From positions 1 through 28,949 of the forward strand of contig VSOK01000035.1 in assembly GCA_009774765.1 (NCBI GenBank): DNA of 28,949 nucleotides. Direction: 5' to 3'. The stretch comes from Bacteroidales bacterium (GTDB taxonomy: Bacteria > Bacteroidota > Bacteroidia > Bacteroidales > UBA932). The translations under genes were made by a program, and so were the position numbers. Below, piece by piece: positions 7,061-14,283 of the stretch. The first letter of the stretch is position 1. The number at the start of each line of letters is the position of its first letter. Under the pieces are notes generated by a model. The model was given only the letters and a program-made list of their open reading frames with translations, was not told the origin of the DNA and did not search any database.

Positions 7061-7104
7061 CATATAAAAAGAAAAGGTGCAACCCTATCTTCCGGAATCG
7101 CACC
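7061..7104 (-). terminator. Terminator downstream of the helicase gene
   Basis: GGTGC (7076-7080) pairs with GCACC (7100-7104). Reading the minus strand, the hairpin is followed by TTTTCTTTTTATATG. It is about 210 bp after the helicase stop. Confidence 0.5.
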
Positions 7105-7260
7105 CTGTCATTTATATGCCTTTTACTTGACCGGCATTCCAAATTATTTGAGCATTATATGCTTCTTTATAGAGAAATTCACTTCGCGCTCAAAAAATAT
7201 GGAAGTACAGATTTCCATATTTTTATAGTTGCATATATGTTTTTATATAGAGGTTTCATT

Positions 7261-7288
7261 TCCTTGCTAAGAAAATATGGTGACTTTC
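7261..7288 (+). repeat. Dispersed element motif, copy B
   Basis: A 28-bp sequence starting TCCTTGCTAAGAAAATATGG matches 9291-9317 with few differences. Related copies lie at 5233-5259 (reversed), 7188-7208 and 9587-9609. With copy 9291-9317 it brackets the helicase gene as a direct repeat. Outer TCCTTG and CAAGGA (7288-7293) form a short inverted repeat around this copy. Confidence 0.6.
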
Positions 7289-7311
7289 AAGGACGGGAGG
7301 CAGAACCGCCC

Positions 7312-9237
7312 CTAATCCTCATCCTCCTTTGTGTTGTCCCTGATGATTGCGGTCCTCTGCATCAGCGTCACGTATGACACGCTCCTGCCGTCTTTCTTCA
7401 GTGTCTCCCTCCTTGTCACGAACCACCGGTCAATGTCCGTGGACTTCGCCCTTGCCTCCATTCCGAGGGCATCATATATCTTCTGCAGTTCCTCCTTGAC
7501 CTTGCCGACAGGCATCCTTGTCAGCATAGGCAGCCTGCCGTCAATCATCTTCAGTATCTTCGGCAGCCTGCTACCGTTACTTATGGCAATGATCTTCTTC
7601 TTGATGTTTGACTGGTGGTACTTCATCCTCACGACCTCGTCCCTGCCCAGTTTCTCGTATGCCTCCCTGACAAGAGGGTTCATATCTTCAATCAGTTCAA
7701 GCCTGCTGTCTCGCCTCAAGGCGAACATCATCTTCCCGTCCGTCTCCTCCCGAATCTTCGCATATATGTCGAACAGGTCCCTGAACGGCACTTTCTTCTT
7801 TTCTATAAGCCTGAACTCCTTGGACTGTGTGTATGAATCGTCATTGCCCACTTTCAGCCCTGCGCTCTCCATAGCATCGCGCACATTTGACTTCGCCGTA
7901 TAGATTCCGTTTGCGACCTTGTAGTTCACGATTTCATAGTTCATCATATTGCGGTCGGGGACAAGCAGCCCGTCCCTTACCGTCACATACGGTTCTTCTG
8001 TCACTATTCCCCTGATTGCCTTTTTCCTTGTGCTCTCCGAAAGGCTGTTGATTTCATCGGCAGTCCTGCGCGCGTCCTCGTATTTTCTCCGTGCGCTCGT
8101 CTCGAAGTCTTCGGGAGAGATGCCCGTGTATGCAGTCGTGTCGTAGATGTGGGATATGTACCTGTCAGGGGCTGCATCCCTTATCCGTCCGCATATCTGT
8201 ATGAACGATGTCGATATGTCCACCAGCGTGTGTGCCTTGCACGGGTTGCTCACGATGAACACCTGACCGTCCCTGTCGAAGATGTCCTGACCCTCGAATG
8301 CCGTGGAGGTGTAGAAGTTTATCGGCTTCACAGGGTCAAGGGTAGTCCCGATGTCGAAACCCTCGGGAAGCTTGCGCAGGTTGGTTGCCTTGGATGTGTC
8401 GCTCTGTGAACATACGACCTTCGTGTTCTCCGCGGTAAGCCCTGCCGTACGGATTATCGCACCGATGTCATCCACGGAGTTGATGAATATGTGGTAGTTG
8501 TCGGGACTGTTCCCGTTTTCGTCTCTCTGAAGACCCTTTTTTATTCTTATTTTGCACAGGCGTGCCATATAGACGAGAGGCTTGTTCACCTTGTGCGAGT
8601 GGATGTCGGTCCGTACCGCATCGGGTCATTCTATCCTGTATTCGGGCAGCTCTTTCATCTCCTCGAGCCAGTATTTCCGTTCGATGGGTGTCGCTGAAAT
8701 GTAGGTCACTCTCCCGAACTTCGATGCGGTTTCGAGGAGGCTGCGTACGGCATCGTTCCTGAAGTGGTAGGAATTGAAAAGAAGATGTCATTCGTCTATC
8801 ACGAGGAAGAAACTGCTGTACGGGTCATATCCGAGGGATGAGAGTATGCTGCACACTTTCGGTACTGAATTGTATGTGGTGAGTATCTTCGGGCTTTGTG
8901 AGTGTGATTTCATATACTCAGCTATCTCCTGACCCTTGTCGCCATCACCGTATATCCCGAGAAGTCTGCCGTCCCTGTCCTGACCTGTCTTGTTCTGTAT
9001 CAGTCCCACGAAAGGCATCGCGATGATTGTCGGGGAGGGCTGTTCAAGTGCCACGGTAGTTGCACCGCAGCCTGTCATACCCTTGTTGAGCACATAGTTC
9101 GCAGGGAGTTCGGACATCAGGTCACGGAGATATTTTGCCTCTGCTGGGGCGATGTGGGTGATGTCACCCATTTCATTGTAGTCGTCATTTGTTTGATTTT
9201 TCATTCGTTGTTTGATTTCAAATATGTGAATCGGCAT
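7312..9237 (-). pseudogene. Superfamily-2 helicase-like gene interrupted by two in-frame UGA codons
   Basis: One reading frame of 642 codons (ATG at 9237, or 9204; TAG at 7312) with TGA at codons 150 (8788-8790) and 204 (8626-8628) and no frameshift. Helicase motifs in order: a P-loop-like G-M-T-G-C-G-A-T-T (53-61) lacking the usual Lys; motif II D-E-[UGA]-H (148-151); S-A-T-P (181-184); I-F-I-N-S (about 250); T-S-T-A-F-E-G-Q-D-I-F (310-320); Q-I-C-G-R-I-R (347-353), typical motif VI. Role: ATP-driven nucleic acid remodelling, perhaps element replication. Both UGAs could be Trp (TGG) by one change; other Trp codons here (190 and one near the end) are TGG. As it stands, fragments 7312-8589 and 8791-9237 would be made. 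Nonsense decay is likeliest; readthrough is discussed in the findings. Confidence 0.75.
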
Positions 9238-9290
9238 CCTGCCGTCTATAAAAATATAGTCGTGATGACTATTCTATTGGAGATTCTGTT

Positions 9291-9317
9291 TCCTTGCTGA
9301 AAAAATATGGTAGTTTC
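9291..9317 (+). repeat. Dispersed element motif, copy C
   Basis: A 27-bp copy starting TCCTTGCTGAAAAAATATGG, just upstream of the helicase gene (which reads on the minus strand). It differs from copy 7261-7288 at a few positions and by one base in length. Confidence 0.6.
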
Positions 9318-9360
9318 GGGCAAAACGGAGGGGAATCCCTGTCCTGCGGTTTTCCCCTCT

Positions 9361-9522
9361 CTACCGTCCGTCCTGTTCCTCGAACAGGATGCAGTGCCTC
9401 CATTCCATTTCGGGGAGTATGATTTCATACTTCCTTGTGAGGATGGCGTATGTCCTGCTCTGCAGCAGGAGCATTTCCGTGAACGGGAGCATAATGCCGT
9501 CCCCGTGCTGTCATTTCTTCAT
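9361..9522 (-). pseudogene. Tiny ORF with UGA at codon 4 (53 codons)
   Basis: From an ATG at 9520-9522 the frame reads M-K-K-[UGA]-Q-H-G-D-G and then 49 further codons to TAG at 9361-9363, including I-M-L-P-F-T-E-M-L-L-L-Q-S-R-T-Y and E-M-E-W-R-H-C. Translation could instead start at the ATG at 9490-9492 and give 43 aa with no stop. It lies 123 bp upstream of the helicase gene on the same strand, between two copies of the dispersed motif. Family unknown; coding status is uncertain because it is short. Confidence 0.35.
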
Positions 9523-10001
9523 TGTCCTGTGATTTGATTGTGTTGACCGGAGATGTCTCCGTCTTTCCTTGTCGGATATTATTCCGTTCTTTGAAAAATG
9601 TGGTGATGCAGGCGGAAGTGCCTCATCTGAATCCGAGTGTAAATATAGTGAATTTTTATGGAAACTCCAAATAAAAATACATTGTTTTCTTCTGTGAATC
9701 AGGGTGTTATATGAGACTTGCGGAGGGCTGTTCGGGCTGATTGCAGGGAGGATTATGGGGTTTATGGAGGAGGGATGCGTATGGGTAATTTTTATTGGAT
9801 TTGTGTGTATGGAAATGGACATTTATGCTGCCGTTTTGTCTGTTTATGAATTGTTTTATATGATTTCCGCGTTAAACTTTACCGTAAACATACATTTTCA
9901 GCCTATACTTCAGTGAAAACGATGATTTTTACAGGTTTCTGATATGTTTTGAATGCCGTGGTGCAGATAATGGCTATCTTTATTGGAATTTTGACCATTA
10001 A
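9523..10001. other. Non-coding stretch between divergent genes
   Basis: This is the divergent intergenic space between the minus-strand genes and the 244-aa plus-strand gene. Open frames here (9511-9822 minus, 9704-9916 plus) have poor composition. A copy of the dispersed motif sits at 9587-9609, and a small GGAGA/TCTCC hairpin at about 9549-9560. No exact TAnnTTTG box was found; TATCTTTA at about 9973 is a near match in front of the 244-aa gene. Confidence 0.4.
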
Positions 10002-10736
10002 ATGACATATAGTATGAGTACACCACTTGAAACCCCGTTCAGATATGCATATATTCTTGCAATGGAGTCCTTTCCTGATTGCGATGTCGAGGAGGACGGC
10101 TCATTGTCATATTGTGAGGCAAAGGAGTTCTACCCTTTTATGATGCATTATGACGAGGTGGAGAAAGGTCTTCCGTTTACAAGGGAAAAGTTCTATTCTG
10201 ATGAAGACATCTGCGTTACGGTTATGGAATACGGTCTTGACCTTGAAATGTTTTGGTATGCCGTTGCGTTCATCTATTATGTAACCAAGCAGAGGTGTCA
10301 GAACACTCCCGTAATCGCACCTAATCTTGCAGACCAACTGTATGACATATACACTTATTTGGGAGATGCAAAGGAATTCTCACTCAAGGTCAGCGGAAAG
10401 GGGAAGCTGACTGTAAAAGGCTCTATTGCCTGCGGTGTCCTGCGCGGTTTGATTTTGAAAACCCTCAAGGAGAATGGTAAAAATATGGACTATAGCGAGG
10501 TCCTGATGAACGAACTGGAAACTAAATCAATGTCCCTGTGGATATGGTACGCCTACAACCTTTTCAAGGAGCTGTTTATAGTCCTCAAGCTCCCCACAAG
10601 GAGGACAAGGAATGTCAAGGGAAAATATCAGTACAGACAGGGCGAGTGGGTGCTTGTAGGGGGGACAGACCAAATCCTATTCTATGAACAAGGTGCTGCT
10701 TATCTCACGCCTCGTTCACCTGATGGAACTGACTGA
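10002..10736 (+). CDS. Hypothetical protein of the mobile element (244 aa)
   Basis: A 244-aa soluble protein, with possible starts at ATG 10002 or 10014 (M-S-T-P-L-E-T-P-F). Acidic N-terminus (D-C-D-V-E-E-D-G), aromatic-rich helices in the middle (E-M-F-W-Y-A-V-A-F-I-Y-Y-V), a glycine/lysine stretch K-V-S-G-K-G-K-L-T-V-K-G-S around residue 130, and a basic C-terminal part (L-P-T-R-R-T-R-N-V-K-G-K). All Trp codons are TGG and the gene ends in TGA. I recognise no family. It is the first plus-strand gene of the element and is followed by a small overlapping frame and the 175-aa gene. Confidence 0.6.
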   Translation: MTYSMSTPLETPFRYAYILAMESFPDCDVEEDGSLSYCEAKEFYPFMMHYDEVEKGLPFTREKFYSDEDICVTVMEYGLDLEMFWYAVAFIYYVTKQRCQNTPVIAPNLADQLYDIYTYLGDAKEFSLKVSGKGKLTVKGSIACGVLRGLILKTLKENGKNMDYSEVLMNELETKSMSLWIWYAYNLFKELFIVLKLPTRRTRNVKGKYQYRQGEWVLVGGTDQILFYEQGAAYLTPRSPDGTD

Positions 10737-10824
10737 AAATGAAAACTTCCGCTATGACGAAGATGCGTTAAAAGGTCTTTTGACGGCTTACAGGAAGCGT
10801 GAGTTCAGCCCTTATCACATTTAA
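10684..10824 (+). CDS. Possible small overlapping ORF (46 aa)
   Basis: A 46-codon frame begins with ATG inside the end of the 244-aa gene, overlaps it by 53 bp in another frame, and ends with TAA at 10822-10824. The product reads M-N-K-V-L-L-I-S-R-L-V-H-L-M-E-L-T-E-N-E-N-F and ends R-K-R-E-F-S-P-Y-H-I, which looks like a real helical protein. Alternatively, a frameshift split an original, longer 244-aa-type protein. Evidence is composition only. Confidence 0.3.
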   Translation: MNKVLLISRLVHLMELTENENFRYDEDALKGLLTAYRKREFSPYHI

Positions 10825-10939
10825 CGGGGATAAATCTCCGTTTGAATGTTTATACCTATATGGACTTGACGGACGCCCCATCTTTGCTGTGTCATTAAAT
10901 GACTTTGCAAGGCGAGAGACCTCTGATGTATAACTTTAG

Positions 10940-10953
10940 AATTTTATAAAATT
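10940..10953. promoter_or_regulatory. Palindrome abutting the start of the 175-aa gene
   Basis: AATTTTATAAAATT is a perfect 14-bp palindrome ending immediately before the ATG at 10954, preceded by TAACTTTA (10931-10938), one base off a TAnnTTTG box. It could be an operator or simply an AT-rich leader. Confidence 0.35.
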
Positions 10954-11481
10954 ATGAGCAATTCTAAAATTTCTGAGAACGCAGAACTCCTGACAAATGC
11001 TGCGACCGAGTCCGTCAAGTCAAACGCTTCTGAAAAATCAGGAGTGAAAATGAGACCAGCCAAGAAGCCGTCAACCATATGGAGTGTAGTCGGAAAGGCA
11101 AGGCGCAAGTTCGATGCGCAATTGACCAAAACTAATGATGTCAAGAGGACCTGCCTTGACAACTTCATCAAGGCTGAGTTCACGGACGAGGAGAAGTTTT
11201 GGTCCGAGTATATGGACGTCGCCAACCGTCTTCTTGACAGCAAGAGGTTCGAGAAAGAATGTGGAGAACTTGGTGTCGCTCCGAGAATCCTTGCCACCCA
11301 CATTGTGTTCTTGGGAGCAGGCAAGGTTAATGAAGTCCTAAAGAAAGGCATTGTTGCCACGCTGAACAGCGATTACATCCTTTATAAGGACAAGTTTACA
11401 CCTGACACGGCTGACAAATACGCTATGGATTATGATGCAATGGAAGAGGCGCAAAAAGCACTCCCCGAACATAAGAAATAG
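10954..11481 (+). CDS. Hypothetical protein of the mobile element (175 aa)
   Basis: A 175-aa protein with a low-complexity Ser/Lys/Glu N-terminus (about 35 residues, K-S-N-A-S-E-K-S-G-V-K) followed by a basic linker (K-M-R-P-A-K-K-P) and a helical domain (A-R-R-K-F-D-A-Q-L, D-N-F-I-K-A-E-F-T-D-E-E-K-F-W). No signal peptide or membrane segment. It lies next to the integrase gene, convergent with it, and the two share a bidirectional terminator. The disordered basic start could bind DNA, which would suit an accessory factor of the element, but I cannot name the family. Confidence 0.6.
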   Translation: MSNSKISENAELLTNAATESVKSNASEKSGVKMRPAKKPSTIWSVVGKARRKFDAQLTKTNDVKRTCLDNFIKAEFTDEEKFWSEYMDVANRLLDSKRFEKECGELGVAPRILATHIVFLGAGKVNEVLKKGIVATLNSDYILYKDKFTPDTADKYAMDYDAMEEAQKALPEHKK

Positions 11482-11500
11482 GCAGTATCTTGTTGTAAGA

Positions 11501-11536
11501 AAGGACAGAGTATCACACGATACCCTGTCCTTTTTC
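11501..11536. terminator. Bidirectional terminator between the 175-aa gene and integrase
   Basis: AAGGACAG (11501-11508) pairs with CTGTCCTT (11525-11532), with an inner GTATC/GATAC stem around ACAC, followed by TTTTT on the plus strand and TTTCTT on the minus strand. Confidence 0.85.
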
Positions 11537-11541
11537 GTTTA

Positions 11542-12816
11542 TCACATTGGGTTATTCCCGAAAACATAGTTGAGAACTTTCTCGTTGGCCCTGTTTTCTA
11601 TACCGAAGTCCCTTTCTATATAAATATCTGTCACTTTCATAGATTCATCAAGGTGGTTCAGTGCTGCGTGGACTGTATATTTGTCTATTCCAACCTTATT
11701 TACAGCCAATGTAGCCCAAGAATGGCGCGCAGCATAATATTCAAGGTCATCTATACCAAGGACTTTACCGATTTCTTTCAGGCCGTTGTTTATGGCTCTG
11801 TTGAAATTGGTCGCACTTGAATACGAACGATAGAACCCGAATATCCGTTTGCCCGTGCGGTCAAGATGCTTTTCAACAAGAGACTCAACCTGTGGAAGAA
11901 TGCGGACTTTCATAAGTGCTTTGTCACTCCTGCGGTCCGTGGTCTTCCTGCGTTCATAGACAATCATTCCGTCCCTTATTTCCATCGCACTGTAAAGGTC
12001 GGCAGAGTTCATCCCGATTAGACAGAACGAGAGTATGAAACAATCCTTTGCAAGATTGTAGACGCAAGTCCGCTCCTCCCCGTTGGCTTTGAGTTTATAT
12101 GGCAGTGCAACGACCTTTCGGATGATGTCGGCTTCCAGTGCACGCTTACGGGTAATTTCCTGCTTCGGTACATCAAAGTTTTCAAAGGGAGAGTTCCTGA
12201 CAAGCACAATGCCCTTGTCATAGTCATTGTATTGCCTTCTGGCCAAATTGAAAAGGTGGCGTATGCTTCCGAGATACAGCGATACCATTCTGTTGGAGGG
12301 TATCCGTTTCCCTTGCCTGCGCATCAGTTCCACCTGTGCCTCCCGTTTCTTCACAAGATAGTCCTTGAATCCAATCAGCATATTCATTGTTATTTGGTTG
12401 ATGTCAAGTTCATCCTTGCCGAGATATGCGACAAAGGAATTGAGGGCGGTTTTATAGTTCTTGACACCTTTGCAGGAGGTCGCTTCCGCCCATTCCCTGC
12501 TGAACCTGATGAAGTCTACACTCTTGATTCTCGTCCGTTCTTCCTTAAGGAGATTGAGGATGTCGTCAATGGTGTAGTCGTGGAGTTATATCTGAAATTT
12601 GGAGCAGGATTCCTGATACTCTCTTATGAGGTCATCCGCCTGTCTGAGGATTTCAGTGTTCTTGATTTTATATGATTTTGTGAGGTCGGTTTTCCTCACG
12701 AAGATACTTGTTGATATTCTTCTAATCTTGCGTTTATAGGTTACTTGTATCTTCAGATTGAATGTTTTGTCGCTTTTCTGCTCGTGAGGCATTACCATCG
12801 CTTTGAATGTCAACAT
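11542..12816 (-). pseudogene. Tyrosine recombinase (integrase) with one in-frame stop
   Basis: One 425-codon frame (ATG at 12816, TGA at 11542) is broken only by TAA at codon 77 (12586-12588). The N-terminal arm-binding part is before the stop; the SAM-like core-binding domain (K-N-Y-K-T-A-L-N-S-F-V-A-Y-L) and catalytic domain follow. Catalytic features: L-I-G-M-N-S-A-D-L-Y where most integrases have an Arg (a substitution I recall from Bacteroidota integrases), Y-A-A-R-H-S-W-A-T with the second Arg, A-L-N-H-L-D-E-S for the box-III histidine, and I-Y-I-E-R with nucleophile Y399. It sits about 150 bp from tRNA-Arg, so it is the enzyme that inserted the element there. A shorter product could start at M144 (12387), lacking the arm- and core-binding domains and probably inactive for excision. 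Confidence 0.85.
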
Positions 12817-12920
12817 ATTACAGACATTTGAAATTAATAAACAAATGCAATATATGCGACAGTAACAGCCCTTCCTGAGATATATTCTTGGTCAGAAGCA
12901 GGGTGAGGCAGGAGATTCAG

Positions 12921-12964
12921 TATAAAAGAAAAACGCCTGACAATCACACGATTGCAAGGCGTTT
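12921..12964 (-). terminator. tRNA-Arg terminator supplied by the element
   Basis: AAACGCCT (12931-12938) pairs with AGGCGTTT (12957-12964) and an inner CAATC/GATTG stem caps it. On the minus strand the hairpin begins 6 bp after the tRNA 3' end and is followed by TTCTTTTATA. It replaces the displaced host terminator at 3312-3345. Confidence 0.8.
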
Positions 12965-12967
12965 CAG

Positions 12968-13027
12968 TTGTACCCCCGTGCGGAATCGAACCGCAACCGT
13001 CAGAACCGGAATCTGAAATTCTATCCA
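12968..13027 (-). repeat. Proximal att site inside tRNA-Arg
   Basis: A 60-bp segment identical to 3351-3410. It covers the tRNA from the anticodon arm to the 3' end plus three bases. Crossover probably occurs in or near the anticodon loop, as is usual for such integrases. Confidence 0.85.
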
Positions 13028-13042
13028 TTAAACTACGGAGGC
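12971..13042 (-). tRNA. tRNA-Arg(CCG)
   Basis: 72 nt without encoded CCA. The minus strand folds as a full cloverleaf: acceptor GCCTCCG with CGGGGGT (two G-U pairs) and discriminator A; D arm GTTT/GAAT; anticodon stem TCAGA/TCTGA with loop TTCCGGT, anticodon CCG (reads CGG, Arg); T arm TGCGG/CCGCA with loop TTCGATT. It is the integration target of the adjacent element and remains intact after insertion. A TAAATTCG box at 13060-13067 (minus) may be its -7 element. Confidence 0.95.
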
Positions 13043-13150
13043 TTCAAGAATTTCGGCTGCGAATTTAGTCATTTTTTACGTATTTCGCCACATTAATGTC
13101 AATTATACGTAATTATGACATAAAATTAAATGCCTGTCAGCAGTTTTTTG

Positions 13151-13158
13151 TACTTTTG
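13151..13158 (+). promoter_or_regulatory. Promoter -7 box of fabD
   Basis: TACTTTTG matches TAnnTTTG and lies 38 bp before the fabD start. No convincing TTG was seen about 20 nt upstream. A TAGGA at 13187-13191 before the ATG may act as ribosome binding site. Confidence 0.55.
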
Positions 13159-13196
13159 TGGCCGAATTCGGAATAAAACAATAAAATAGGAATTTT

Positions 13197-14084
13197 ATGA
13201 AAAAAGCTTACGTTTTTCCTGGACAAGGTTCACAGTTTCCCGGTATGGCAAAAGAATTATACGACACAAATGCCACAGCAAAGGAAATGCTTGATAAAGC
13301 AAACGACATTCTCGGTTTCAGAATCACCGACATTATGTTCTCAGGCACACCCGAGGACCTCAAACAGACCAAAGTAACCCAACCTGCGATATTCCTCCAC
13401 TCTGTAGTGCTGGCCAAATGCTATGAAGGCTTCAATCCGGATATGGTAGCAGGACATTCATTGGGAGAGTTCTCTGCGCTTGCAGCAGCAGGAGCAATGG
13501 AATTCGAGGAGGCATTGAAACTCGTATCGATCCGCGCGAGGGCAATGCAGAAAGCCTGCGAGATCAAGCCTTCAACCATGGCCGCCATCATCGCGCTCCC
13601 GACAGAAAAAGTTGAAGAGATCTGCGCATCATGCAACGGTATAGTCGTTCCGGCAAACTACAACTGCGACGGACAGATCGTAATCTCCGGAGAAATCGAA
13701 GCAGTCAATGAAGCATGCGAAAAGATGAAGGCTGCCGGAGCCAAAAGGGCACTTGTCCTCCCTGTAGGAGGTGCATTCCACTCCCCTCTTATGGAGCCTG
13801 CACGTATGGAGCTGGCCGAAGGCATTGAGAAAGCCGTGTTCAACACACCTGTATGCCCTGTATACCAGAATGTCACAGCACTTCCGTCCACAGATCCTGC
13901 CACTATCAAGCAGAATCTTCTTACCCAGCTGACATCACCGGTAAGATGGACTCAGAGCGTCAAGAATATGGTTGCCGACGGAGCCGGATATTTTATGGAA
14001 ATCGGTCCCGGAACTGTACTCCAGGGGCTTGTCAAGAAGATTGCCGGAAACGAGGTTGAAGTTGAAGGAATCACAACGATCTGA
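13197..14084 (+). CDS. fabD: Malonyl-CoA:ACP transacylase
   Basis: A 295-aa cytoplasmic enzyme, the usual FabD length, which moves malonyl from CoA to acyl carrier protein to feed fatty-acid elongation. Diagnostic motifs are all present: F-P-G-Q-G-S-Q at residues 7-13, the nucleophile S88 in A-G-H-S-L-G-E, the Arg-rich R-A-R-A-M-Q-K-A helix, and catalytic H195 in G-G-A-F-H-S-P-L-M. The C-terminus has F-M-E-I-G-P-G-T-V-L. The ATG is supported by homology at the first residues (K-A-Y-V-F-P-G-Q-G) and an upstream -7 box. It has its own terminator and stands alone, not in a fab cluster. Confidence 0.97.
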   Translation: MKKAYVFPGQGSQFPGMAKELYDTNATAKEMLDKANDILGFRITDIMFSGTPEDLKQTKVTQPAIFLHSVVLAKCYEGFNPDMVAGHSLGEFSALAAAGAMEFEEALKLVSIRARAMQKACEIKPSTMAAIIALPTEKVEEICASCNGIVVPANYNCDGQIVISGEIEAVNEACEKMKAAGAKRALVLPVGGAFHSPLMEPARMELAEGIEKAVFNTPVCPVYQNVTALPSTDPATIKQNLLTQLTSPVRWTQSVKNMVADGAGYFMEIGPGTVLQGLVKKIAGNEVEVEGITTI

Positions 14085-14099
14085 CAAACAATCAGGCAT

Positions 14100-14132
14100 A
14101 GAGCTGACCGGTAACGGCCGGCTCTTTTTTTA
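14100..14132 (+). terminator. Terminator of fabD
   Basis: AGAGCTG (14100-14106) pairs with CGGCTCT (14119-14125), and the inner CC/GG after a mismatch adds stability. It is followed by a run of seven T residues. It lies 16 bp after the fabD stop. Confidence 0.85.
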
Positions 14133-14177
14133 TATAATATTTTCATTCAAAAGAGCATATCCTTTCATTTTTTTAAC

Positions 14178-14185
14178 TAAATTTG
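14178..14185 (+). promoter_or_regulatory. Promoter -7 box of nifJ
   Basis: TAAATTTG is an exact TAnnTTTG match about 98 bp before the nifJ start, leaving an untranslated leader of about 90 nt. No clear -33 element. Confidence 0.5.
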
Positions 14186-14283
14186 CAAAGACTGTTGCAC
14201 CGTGCTCGGACACGGGACTACAACAGGATGAAAAATTATAAGTTATAAAGAAAGAAAATCAATACACATAAATTTTAACGATT

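Larger units (their letters stand above)
6650..7311. other. Non-coding AT-rich block with repeats and palindromes
   Basis: No supported gene; a 96-codon minus-strand frame at 6656-6946 has the irregular composition of chance translation. The block contains six AATCC-type words between 6874 and 7010 (including ATCCCAAATAAAGATA at 6945 and AATCCAAATAAAGGA at 6996), a palindrome CTATAATATTATAG (7031-7044), a terminator (7061-7104), a 12-bp perfect hairpin (7193-7204 with 7213-7224), and two copies of the dispersed motif (7188-7208, 7261-7288). It could hold a replication or transfer origin. Confidence 0.5.
3351..13027. mobile_element. Integrative element inserted in tRNA-Arg(CCG), about 9.6 kb
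   Basis: The element is bounded by a 60-bp perfect direct repeat of the tRNA-Arg 3' part. The intact tRNA is at the right end, and a tyrosine recombinase gene lies about 150 bp inside that end, the classic arrangement for tRNA-targeting integrative elements. Cargo includes vapD with a small partner, an LRR lipoprotein, a helicase-like gene and several small hypotheticals. I see no relaxase, conjugation or phage structural genes, so it may be a satellite or a mobilisable element that lost functions. In-frame stops in the integrase and helicase suggest decay, yet the att repeats are still identical. Confidence 0.8.

Noticed and set aside
8626..8790. UGA as selenocysteine in the helicase
   Set aside because: No Sec-type active site is expected in an SF2 helicase, and no stable SECIS-like hairpin was evident right after either UGA by eye.
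8468..8791. 107-aa ORF covering the gap between the two helicase pieces
   Set aside because: It is a shadow in another frame; the helicase frame itself carries recognisable motifs across the gap.
9511..9822. 103-aa minus-strand ORF in the divergent region
   Set aside because: Low-complexity, His/Ser/Pro-rich chance translation with no motif.
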